A stretch of 6,820 nucleotides of DNA from an uncultured Clostridia bacterium. GTDB taxonomy: Bacteria > Bacillota > Clostridia > Oscillospirales > Oscillospiraceae. The DNA lies in assembly GCA_938023775.1 (NCBI GenBank), contig CALJDB010000204.1:1-6820 (forward strand). The letters are read 5' to 3'. The notes under the pieces are model-generated. The model ran no database searches and was not told the DNA's origin. It was given only the letters and a program-made list of their open reading frames with translations. The position numbers and the translations under genes are program-made. Positions 1-5,290 of the stretch are shown here, piece after piece (positions within the stretch are counted from its first letter, which is position 1; every line of letters begins with the position of its first letter).

Positions 1-1
1 G

Positions 2-169
2 TTATCAAAGAATATTGCAACCATTATAATATGCCTTGTGCTTGCCATTATCGTGGCACTGATTATATACAATCTTGTCAAGGATAAAAAGAAAGGCAAA
101 TCCTCCTGCGGCTGCGGCTGCGCCCACTGCGCGATGCATGGCGCCTGCCACAGCAAGACGGCAAAGTAA
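2..169 (+). CDS. FeoB-associated Cys-rich membrane peptide (3' part, 5' end outside window)
   Basis: The frame is already open at the window edge and encodes 55 residues before a TAA stop. A hydrophobic helix (about residues 5-23, rich in Ile, Leu and Val) is followed by a Lys-rich stretch (KDKKKGK). A compact cluster comes next, CGCGCAHCAMHGACH, with five Cys and three His, then a short basic tail. This order of one membrane helix, basic juxtamembrane and CxCxCxxC tail is typical of the small FeoB-associated Cys-rich membrane proteins encoded just downstream of feoB. They are thought to assist iron(II) import at the membrane, but their exact job is not established. Family members are usually about 45-60 residues, so probably only the start codon or a few residues are missing; base 1 (g) could be the last base of an ATG. 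The feo genes should lie immediately upstream, which this window cannot confirm. Confidence 0.85.
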   Translation, partial: LSKNIATIIICLVLAIIVALIIYNLVKDKKKGKSSCGCGCAHCAMHGACHSKTAK

Positions 170-190
170 ATCATCACCACCAACCAAAAT

Positions 191-234
191 GCGGGGGACG
201 CGGGAGCTTTTCCTGCGTCCCCCGCGCGCTTTTT
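191..234 (+). terminator. Strong hairpin with T-run after the feo peptide gene
   Basis: Bases 191-205 pair with 211-225 through 15 pairs, one of them a G-T wobble, around a 5-base loop (206-210). A five-T run follows at 230-234, four bases after the stem. This looks like an intrinsic terminator closing the feo unit. The slightly displaced and short T-run means it may be leaky. It ends only 18 bases before the next start codon, and I see no good promoter between the two. It could therefore also act as an attenuator for the regulator gene. Confidence 0.72.
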
Positions 235-252
235 CCAACGGAGAAACGATCG

Positions 253-624
253 ATGAAACAGGAGACAAAGCTGACGAGCGCCTCCATCCGCTATCTGCTG
301 GCGCTCTCGGAGCTCTGCGCCGGGGAACGCGGCGCACGCTGCACGGAGCTCGCCGCGCGGCTCGGTGTCGCGAAGCCCAGCGCCCATGCGATGGTGCGGA
401 GTCTCTGCGAGGCGGGACTTGCTGAGACGGAGCGCTACGGCGCGGTGTTTCTCACACCCGAGGGCAGGGAGCTCGCCGCGCGCTACGCCGCGTGCTATGA
501 GCCGCTCTGGCGGCGCTTTACCGGCGAGCTTGGACTCACCGAAGAAACGAGCCGCGCCGCCGCCTGCGCCGTTTTAGCCCAAGCCCCCGAACAGCTCGGA
601 ACGCTGGCGGAACGGCTTGCGTGA
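253..624 (+). CDS. DtxR/MntR-like winged-helix regulator, apparently without metal ligands
   Basis: The product has 123 residues. Residues 8-72 form a winged helix-turn-helix: helix 1 SIRYLLALSEL, a helix-turn-helix TELAARLGVAKPSAHAMVRSL (its recognition helix about 41-52), and a wing with AETERYGAVFLTPEGRE. This layout is that of the DtxR/MntR N-terminal domain. A short helical tail (about 73-123) replaces the dimerisation domain, and there is no SH3/FeoA-like C-terminal domain, as in MntR. Aligned by eye with Bacillus MntR from memory, the metal positions (Asp8, Glu11, His77, Glu99, Glu102, His103) appear as Ala, Arg, Tyr or Cys, and small hydrophobic residues. It may therefore be a metal-independent or redox/Cys-responsive DNA-binding protein. 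The start is supported by GGAG at 240-243, nine bases before the ATG. Its place after a feo gene suggests a role in iron transport control, which is inference. Confidence 0.8.
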   Translation: MKQETKLTSASIRYLLALSELCAGERGARCTELAARLGVAKPSAHAMVRSLCEAGLAETERYGAVFLTPEGRELAARYAACYEPLWRRFTGELGLTEETSRAAACAVLAQAPEQLGTLAERLA

Positions 625-680
625 AAAAATAAAGGAATGCCCCGGCTTTCGTCACGAAAGCCGGGGCGTTCCTTATTTTT
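624..680. terminator. Bidirectional terminator between convergent genes
   Basis: A 20-pair stem (632-651 with 655-674, one wobble) encloses a three-base loop, TCA. A T-run follows at 676-680 on the + strand. An A-run at 624-629 gives a T-run on the - strand. It can therefore stop transcription from both sides: the regulator gene ending at 624 and the flavoprotein operon ending at 673. The stem overlaps the last two bases of the - strand stop codon. Confidence 0.92.
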
Positions 681-2274
681 GGCTTTTTTCAAAATAGACT
701 CCAATGATCTTTTCCGCGCAGCGGAGCCCGTCCACCGCCGCGGAGGTGATACCGCCGGCGTAGCCCGCGCCCTCGCCGCAGGGGTAGAGTCCCGCGAGGG
801 AAACGCTCTGAAGCGACGAGACATCGCGCAGGACGCGCACGGGGGAGCTCGACCGCGTCTCCGGCGCGGTCAGCACCGCGTCGGGGTCGTCGAAGCCGGG
901 GAGCTTCTGTCCCAGCGCGGGGATGGCGCGCTCCAGCGTGTCCGTGATCGCGGGCGGCAGCGCCGCGTGCAGGTCCGTCCAGCGGACGCCGGGGCGGTAA
1001 GTCGGCTGCACCGCGCCGGGACCGCCGCTCGCGCAGTGCGCGAGAAAATCGCCGACCCGCTGCGCCGGGGCGGAATAATCCCCGCCGCCGAGACGGAAGC
1101 AGCCGCGCTCGATCTCCCGCTGCCAGTCCGCGCCCGCGAGCACGCCCTCGCCGGGAAATCGCTCCGGCGGCAGCGTCACGAGCAGGGCGCTGTTTGCATT
1201 TTCCCCGCCGCGGCCGGAATAGCTCATGCCGTTGGTGCAGACGCCGCCGGGCTCGCTCGACGCGGCGACGACGTAGCCGCCGGGACACATGCAGAAGGTG
1301 TAAGCGCTCTCGCCGTCCGGCAGATGGACGCTGAGGCGGTAATCCGCCGGGGGCAGGGCGCGGTGCGCCGCGCCGTATTGCGTCTCGCTGATCCGCCGCT
1401 GGCTGTGCTCGATGCGGACGCCCATGGAAAACGCCTTGCGCTCCATCACGATGCCGCTTTGCAGCAGCATCCGGAACGTGTCGCGCGCGGAGTGACCCGG
1501 CGCGAGGATGAGCGCGGAGCAGGGGAGGGTGTAGGCTCCCTCCGGACCGGTCAGCAGCGCGCCGCTCAGCGCGCCCGCCGTGTGCTCCAGTCCCGTGAAA
1601 AGCATCTCGAAGCGGACCTCGCCGCCGAGGGCGAGAATGTGCTCCCGCATCGCCTTCACAACGCGGCGGAGCACGTCCGTGCCCACGTGGGGCCGCGCGT
1701 CGTAGGTCACGCATTCCGGCGCGCCGAAGCGATGGAACTGTTCGAGCACGAAGGCGATGCGCCGGTCGCTCGTCCCGGTGTTCAGCTTGCCGTCGGAAAA
1801 CGCGCCCGCACCGCCCTCGCCGAACTGGACGTTGCTGCGCGCGTCGAGCGCGCCGCCGGACCAAAAGCGCTCGACATCCGCCGCGCGGCGGTCCATGTCG
1901 CGCCCGCGCTCGATGACGATCGGGCGCAGCCCCGCCTCCGCGAGCGCGAGCGCGGCGAACAGCCCCGCGGGTCCGAAGCCCACGACGACGGGGCGCTCCG
2001 CGGACTGCGCGCGCGGGATGACATAGCGCTCCGGCGCCCAAGCCCGCGCCGATTTGCAGCGCATGCGCGCGAGCACGGCGGGCTCATTATCGACTGCCAC
2101 GGCGACGGTATAGAGCCAGTGGACGTCGCTTTTGCGCCGCGCGTCCAGCGATTTTTTCAGAATTTTCCAGTCCCGGACCGCCTCCGGCGGCACGCCGAGC
2201 GCCGCCGCGGCGAGGGCGGGCAGCCGCCGCTCCTTCCCGCCCGGCGCGAGGCGGAGCCCCGCTACCGCGATCAA
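673..2274 (-). CDS. COG2509-type FAD-dependent oxidoreductase of unknown substrate
   Basis: The predicted protein has 533 residues, close to the family's usual length. It opens with a short N-terminal domain ending in WKILKKSLDARRKSDVHWLY (about 36-55). The FAD dinucleotide motif follows as VVVGFGPAGLFAALALAEAG (about 96-115), then the family signature SNVQFGEGGAGAFSDGKLNT (about 147-166), ETRSSSPVR (about 472-480) and the late FAD motif GEGAGYAGGI (about 500-509). These mark the COG2509 'FAD-dependent dehydrogenase' group; its reaction is not known, and a soluble cytoplasmic location is expected since no signal or membrane segment is visible. I chose the TTG at 2274 over a GTG at 2313. TTG overlaps the upstream stop as TTGA, has GGGAGG six bases before it, and gives the usual family N-terminus (MIAVAGLRL). 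The GTG start would add 13 Arg-rich residues lying inside the upstream gene. It is the second gene of a two-flavoprotein operon. Confidence 0.9.
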   Translation of the reverse strand: MIAVAGLRLAPGGKERRLPALAAAALGVPPEAVRDWKILKKSLDARRKSDVHWLYTVAVAVDNEPAVLARMRCKSARAWAPERYVIPRAQSAERPVVVGFGPAGLFAALALAEAGLRPIVIERGRDMDRRAADVERFWSGGALDARSNVQFGEGGAGAFSDGKLNTGTSDRRIAFVLEQFHRFGAPECVTYDARPHVGTDVLRRVVKAMREHILALGGEVRFEMLFTGLEHTAGALSGALLTGPEGAYTLPCSALILAPGHSARDTFRMLLQSGIVMERKAFSMGVRIEHSQRRISETQYGAAHRALPPADYRLSVHLPDGESAYTFCMCPGGYVVAASSEPGGVCTNGMSYSGRGGENANSALLVTLPPERFPGEGVLAGADWQREIERGCFRLGGGDYSAPAQRVGDFLAHCASGGPGAVQPTYRPGVRWTDLHAALPPAITDTLERAIPALGQKLPGFDDPDAVLTAPETRSSSPVRVLRDVSSLQSVSLAGLYPCGEGAGYAGGITSAAVDGLRCAEKIIGVYFEKSQK

Positions 2275-3473
2275 AGCGCGCCTCCCGCGGCGCGGCCGCT
2301 GCTCCAAGCCCACTGAAGGTTGAAGCCGCCGCAGTCGCCGTCCACGTCCAGCACCTCGCCGACGGCAAAAAGCCCCGGCACAAGGCGGCTCTCCAGCGTC
2401 TCCGCGTCAAATTCCGCCGTGCGCAGCCCGCCGGCGGTCACCTGCGCCTGATCGAAGCCGCAGACGCCCGTCACCGGCAGCGAAAAGCCGCGGAGCGAGC
2501 GCGCGATGCGGTCTAAATCCCCGTCCGTCAGCGTCTCCGGCGGCTGATTCGTGAAGCCCGCTGCGCGGCAGACCGTCTGACCGAGCCGCGTGTGGAGCGT
2601 GCCGGTGAGCAGCTGCGCCGTCTCGGAGAGCCCGGCGCGCCGCCGCGCGCGGAGCCACGCCGCCGTCTCCGCCTCCGTCCAGCCGGAGAGCAGATCGAGT
2701 GAAAGGCGCAGCCCCTCGCCGCCCGTCGCCGCCGCGCGGGAGAGCTCGAAGATTGCGGGACCGCTGACGCCGTATTCCGTGAATAAGATCTCGCCCCGCG
2801 TCTCGGCGAGGCACTCCCGCCCGCGCAGAAGGTGCACCGCGGCGTCCGCCTTCACGCCCTTGAGCGCGCGGGGATAGGTCGGGTCCGTTTTGATCTGGAC
2901 GAGCGCCGGGTGCAGCGCCGTGCGGCTGTGGCCCAGCGCGGCGGCGAGCTGATAGCCGTCCGTCACACCGCCGAGCTTCGCGCCCGCGCAGCCGCCCGCG
3001 GCGAGAATGACCCGCCCGGCGCGCAGCCGGTCCGTCTCCGTTTCAACCGCGAAGCCGCCCCTTTCGCGCCGCAGCGCCGTCACGCGCTCGCCGCAGCGGA
3101 CCGTGATGCCCGGTCTTTCGAGCGCGAAGCGCAGCACGTCGAGCACGCTGCCCGCCATGTTGGAGTAAGGGTAGAGCTTTCCGTCCGGCTCCTCCGCCGT
3201 GATGAGCCCCAGCGCGCGGAACCACGCGAGCGTGTCCTCCACGCCGTATCGCGCGAGCGCGGCGCGGGAAAAGCCCGGCTGCTCGCCGTGGTAATGCGTC
3301 CCGTCGCCCGCGGCGCGGTTCGAGAGATTGCAGCGCCCGTTGCCCGTGGCGAGCAGCTTGCGCCCGACGCGTGACTGGCGCTCTATGAGCGTGACGCGCC
3401 CGCCCGCCTCCGCCGCCGCGATCGCCGCCGCCATTCCCGCCGCGCCGCCGCCGATGATGATCGTGTCTGTCAT
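2271..3473 (-). CDS. BaiN/HI0933-family (YhiN-like) FAD oxidoreductase
   Basis: The protein has 400 residues from ATG at 3473. It starts directly with the FAD-binding strand: TDTIIIGGGAAGMAAAIAAA (2-21), with the GxGxxG-type loop at about 8-13. Family marks follow: GRKLLATGNGRCNLSN (37-52), ILAAGG (156-161), LFTEYGVSGPA (230-240), QVTAGGL (344-350) and the C-terminal block VGEVLDVDGDCGGFNLQ (371-387) followed by WAWSSG. These define the HI0933/YhiN/BaiN group of cytoplasmic flavoproteins. One member, BaiN, has been linked to bile acid dehydroxylation, but most have unknown substrates and the family alone does not establish a bile acid role here. An in-frame upstream start near 3527 would add 18 residues before the FAD fold; ATG 3473 puts that fold at the N-terminus as in relatives. 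Its ribosome site is weak (GGA eight bases upstream). It is the first gene of the operon with the COG2509 flavoprotein. Confidence 0.92.
   Translation of the reverse strand: MTDTIIIGGGAAGMAAAIAAAEAGGRVTLIERQSRVGRKLLATGNGRCNLSNRAAGDGTHYHGEQPGFSRAALARYGVEDTLAWFRALGLITAEEPDGKLYPYSNMAGSVLDVLRFALERPGITVRCGERVTALRRERGGFAVETETDRLRAGRVILAAGGCAGAKLGGVTDGYQLAAALGHSRTALHPALVQIKTDPTYPRALKGVKADAAVHLLRGRECLAETRGEILFTEYGVSGPAIFELSRAAATGGEGLRLSLDLLSGWTEAETAAWLRARRRAGLSETAQLLTGTLHTRLGQTVCRAAGFTNQPPETLTDGDLDRIARSLRGFSLPVTGVCGFDQAQVTAGGLRTAEFDAETLESRLVPGLFAVGEVLDVDGDCGGFNLQWAWSSGRAAGGAL
2275..2286 (-). promoter_or_regulatory. Ribosome binding site that fixes a TTG start
   Basis: On the - strand, GGGAGG (2286-2281) lies six bases before TTG (2274-2272). 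The site is inside the last codons of the upstream flavoprotein gene, whose TGA stop shares two bases with this TTG. Such a stop-start overlap usually means translational coupling, so the two flavoproteins are probably made together. Confidence 0.75.
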
Positions 3474-3559
3474 AAAAATTTTCCGCCGTTTCCGACTGTA
3501 TGCCGCGCCACATGACGCAAAAAGCATACAATTCTGTCGTATAAGTTATCCTGCCGCTT

Positions 3560-3588
3560 ATTGTAATCCAAGCGCGGCAAAATTACAA
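3560..3588 (-). promoter_or_regulatory. Sigma-A-like promoter for the flavoprotein operon
   Basis: Read on the - strand, TTGTAA (3588-3583, -35, four of six consensus bases) is followed after 17 bases by TACAAT (3565-3560, -10, five of six). Transcription would begin near 3553, leaving a leader of about 80 bases before the ATG at 3473. The local sequence is much richer in A and T than the genes on either side. Confidence 0.55.
3561..3588. repeat. Inverted repeat over the flavoprotein promoter
   Basis: TTGTAAT (3561-3567) and ATTACAA (3582-3588) are perfect inverted copies separated by 14 bases, with centres 21 bases apart, about two helical turns. They coincide with the -10 and -35 boxes of the - strand promoter. 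They may be an operator for a dimeric repressor, or merely a by-product of two AT-rich promoter boxes. Confidence 0.4.
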
Positions 3589-3600
3589 GGGTTTGCCTTG

Positions 3601-3630
3601 TTGACTTTACATAACACCATGTGCTAAAAT
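3601..3630 (+). promoter_or_regulatory. Sigma-A-like extended -10 promoter for the lectin receptor gene
   Basis: TTGACT (3601-3606) is followed by an 18-base spacer and TAAAAT (3625-3630). A TG pair at 3622-3623 gives an extended -10 element (TGC before TAAAAT). Transcription would begin near 3637, and a purine-rich ribosome site (AGGAAAGGGCGGA, 3646-3658) precedes the ATG at 3664. This strong promoter directly before the gene shows that its missing kinase N-lobe is not encoded upstream. Confidence 0.75.
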
Positions 3631-3663
3631 AAAGTTTAACCCCACAGGAAAGGGCGGAAAAGA

Positions 3664-5031
3664 ATGAATGAGCTGAATTTTGACCCGGACAACACCCTCG
3701 CGGGCGGGCTTTATGCCATGACGCCGCGCGAGGCGGTGGATCTTGCCATCGCGCTCTGCGACGCGGTGGAGCGCTCCGTCGGCGCGGACGGGTGCCACGG
3801 CGGAGTGTGGCCAGGAAATATCACGAGCGCGGACGGGCAGGTCGCCCTCGGTCCCGCGGAGAAGCTCTCCATCGCGGAGATGAGCCCCAGCGCGCTCGAA
3901 TACGTTGCGCCGGAGCAGTTTTGGAGCGGCACGGAGTCCCCCGCGGCGGACGTTTACTCCATCGGTCTCGTGCTCTACACGGCACTAAACCGCGGCGTGA
4001 TGCCGTTTATGCCTGCGGAGGGCTCGCCGACGAGCAGCGAGCGCGCCGCGGCGCTGCAAAACCGCATGAAGGGCAAGGCGCTGCCTTACCCCGCGACGGC
4101 GGGGCGCGAGCTCGGCGACGCGGTGCTAAAGGCGCTCTCCTTCAAAGCGACGGATCGCTATGAGACGCCCGGAAAATTCAAGGCGGCGCTCCTCTCGCTG
4201 CCGGAGGAGGCGGCGATCCCCGCCGCCGCGCCGGTGCTCCCGCTCAGCCGGGACGAGGTGGAGACGGTGCGCAGCAGCTACCGCGTGGACAAGGATTTTG
4301 AGCCCACGGAGCCGGAAAAGCCGAAAAAGACACCCCGCGTCCGGCGCGAAGCCGAGGCGGTGGACGAGGATATGGACGTCAAGGAGTTCCGCCGTCCGAA
4401 GAAAAAGGGCGGCTGGGTGCTGCCCGCCGTGCTCGCGGCGGTGATCGTCGTCGCCATCGTGCTCCTGGCGCGCGGCTGCAAAAAGACCGACCCGGACGAT
4501 AACTTCCCGATCGAGACCGACCCCATCCATTCTCCCGTCCCCGTGATCACAACGCCGGTGCCGGAGGAGACGCCGGAGCCGACCCCGGAACCGATCGAGA
4601 CCCCGGAGCCGACCGTGGAGCCGACGGAGACGCCGGAATATGAGATCTTCCTCGCGGACGTCACGTGGGAGCAGGCAAAGGACCTCTGCGAGCAGAAGGG
4701 CGGCCACCTCGCCACCGTGCGCAGTCAGGAGGAGCTCGATTCCGTCACCGCGCTCGCGGAGGCAAACGGCGCGCAGTTCGTATGGCTCGGCGCTTACCGC
4801 GGCGGCAACGACACATGGTACTATGTCACAGGCGACAAGATGACCTTCGCCGCGTGGGACACCGGCGAGCCCTCCGCCCGCGACAGTGACGGCACGCCGG
4901 AGAATTATCTCCTGCTATGGTACCGCCCCGCCGCCGGCGCGTGGAGCTATAACGACATGCGAAACGACCCCATCTCCATCGTCCCGCGGACCTATTCGGG
5001 CAAGACGGCTTATGTGTGCCAGTACGACTAA
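3664..5031 (+). CDS. Pseudokinase-TM-C-type lectin-like receptor protein
   Basis: The product has 455 residues. Residues about 20-180 resemble only the C-lobe of a Ser/Thr kinase: HGGVWPGNI (45-53) stands where HRDLKPxNI is expected, LGP (62-64) where DFG is expected, and VAPEQ (81-85), DVYSIGLVLY (96-105) and DRY (164-166) are kept. The N-lobe with its glycine loop and ATP-binding Lys is absent, as is the catalytic Asp, so this should be a pseudokinase. A charged segment ending RRPKKKGG leads to one membrane helix (251-269), placing the N-terminus inside. Outside lies a Pro/Glu/Thr linker (about 290-325) and a C-type lectin-like domain (326-455): TWEQAKDLCEQKGGHLATV, VWLGAYRG, GEPS, ENYLLLW, WSYND and a final YVCQYD. 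Only the outer Cys pair (342, 452) of the canonical fold is present. The layout suggests a surface sensor or adaptor; its ligand and partners are unknown. Confidence 0.88.
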   Translation: MNELNFDPDNTLAGGLYAMTPREAVDLAIALCDAVERSVGADGCHGGVWPGNITSADGQVALGPAEKLSIAEMSPSALEYVAPEQFWSGTESPAADVYSIGLVLYTALNRGVMPFMPAEGSPTSSERAAALQNRMKGKALPYPATAGRELGDAVLKALSFKATDRYETPGKFKAALLSLPEEAAIPAAAPVLPLSRDEVETVRSSYRVDKDFEPTEPEKPKKTPRVRREAEAVDEDMDVKEFRRPKKKGGWVLPAVLAAVIVVAIVLLARGCKKTDPDDNFPIETDPIHSPVPVITTPVPEETPEPTPEPIETPEPTVEPTETPEYEIFLADVTWEQAKDLCEQKGGHLATVRSQEELDSVTALAEANGAQFVWLGAYRGGNDTWYYVTGDKMTFAAWDTGEPSARDSDGTPENYLLLWYRPAAGAWSYNDMRNDPISIVPRTYSGKTAYVCQYD

Positions 5032-5037
5032 AGATAT

Positions 5038-5070
5038 CAAACGGGACCCGCTTCGCTGGGCTCCCGTTTG
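5038..5070 (+). other. Hairpin just after the receptor gene
   Basis: CAAACGGGA (5038-5046) pairs perfectly with TCCCGTTTG (5062-5070), and CCC/GGG and GC/GC inside can extend the stem. It begins seven bases after the stop codon but is followed by AAAA, not a T-run. It is therefore not a standard intrinsic terminator; it may protect the mRNA 3' end or be the first part of a larger terminator region. Confidence 0.55.
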
Positions 5071-5079
5071 AAAAGGCTG

Positions 5080-5150
5080 CGGCTCGCTGCAGCGCACGAT
5101 TTGTGCGCCGTTGGCGCACAAACGCACGTTTGCGAGCCGATAAGTTTTTT
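5080..5150 (+). terminator. Nested stem-loop with T6, probable terminator
   Basis: CGGCTCGC (5080-5087) pairs with GCGAGCCG (5132-5139). This outer stem encloses a perfect 10-pair hairpin, TTTGTGCGCC (5100-5109) with GGCGCACAAA (5113-5122). Six T follow at 5145-5150, five bases after the outer stem. The segment GTGCGC (5103-5108) can instead pair with an upstream GCGCAC (5092-5097), so two exclusive folds are possible. A terminator for the receptor gene is the simplest reading; a structured small RNA or a repeat is the alternative. Confidence 0.45.
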
Positions 5151-5176
5151 CGGCACGCACGTGTCGCGCCGAAAAA
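5146..5176. other. Symmetric T-rich/A-rich hairpin
   Basis: TTTTTCGGC (5146-5154) pairs with GCCGAAAAA (5168-5176) around a 13-base interior that contains the palindrome CACGTG. On either strand the stem has T on its 5' side and A on its 3' side, so no free T-run follows it. Its 5' arm overlaps the T-run of the preceding structure, so the two would compete in the RNA. Confidence 0.45.
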
Positions 5177-5189
5177 TAATTGAACTTTA

Positions 5190-5227
5190 TTCGCTGCTGC
5201 GGCAGCGAACTCTGCGAGGCTTTTTTT
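5190..5227 (+). terminator. Hairpin followed by T7, weak terminator candidate
   Basis: TTCGCTGC (5190-5197) pairs with GCAGCGAA (5202-5209) around TGCG. A run of seven T lies at 5221-5227, but 11 bases separate stem and run, which is too far for a typical intrinsic terminator. It may be a decayed terminator or part of a repeat. Confidence 0.3.
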
Positions 5228-5236
5228 GACAAGCTG

Positions 5237-5269
5237 AAAGGAAAGGGCGGCTCTGCCGCCCTTTCCTTT
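5237..5269 (+). other. Perfect long hairpin just before the PIG-V-like gene
   Basis: AAAGGAAAGGGCGG (5237-5250) pairs perfectly with CCGCCCTTTCCTTT (5256-5269), and one more C-G pair leaves a three-base loop. It ends nine bases before the ribosome site TGAGG (5279-5283) of the next gene. No T-run follows, so it is not a normal terminator. Its Shine-Dalgarno-like GGAAAGGG sequence is buried in the stem. It may stabilise the mRNA 5' end, mark a processing site, or be a relic repeat. Confidence 0.5.
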
Positions 5270-5290
5270 GAGAAAAAGTGAGGCTTATCC

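Noticed and set aside
1..250. A + strand frame at 75-425 and a - strand frame at 5-337
   Set aside because: They cross the terminator hairpin and overlap two genes with good family marks; their products look like GC-rich noise.
637..2316. A long + strand open frame opposite the COG2509 flavoprotein gene
   Set aside because: Its product is Arg/Ala-rich with no recognisable family, and the - strand frame has clear FAD motifs. Such shadows are expected in GC-rich coding DNA.
2271..3473. Bile acid 7-dehydroxylation role from the BaiN family likeness
   Set aside because: No other bai genes are in the window, and most family members have no known bile acid link.
4558..4638. Repeated CCGGAGCCGAC-type units as a DNA repeat or CRISPR-like array
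   Set aside because: They are in frame and encode a Pro/Glu/Thr linker (TPEPT-like units), with no regular spacers.
4126..4707. A - strand frame opposite the receptor gene
   Set aside because: It mirrors the charged and Pro/Glu/Thr-rich regions of the receptor and has no ribosome site or known motif.
5226..5231. A perfect -35 box, TTGACA, before the PIG-V-like gene
   Set aside because: No acceptable -10 box lies 16-19 bases downstream; that position falls within the perfect hairpin.
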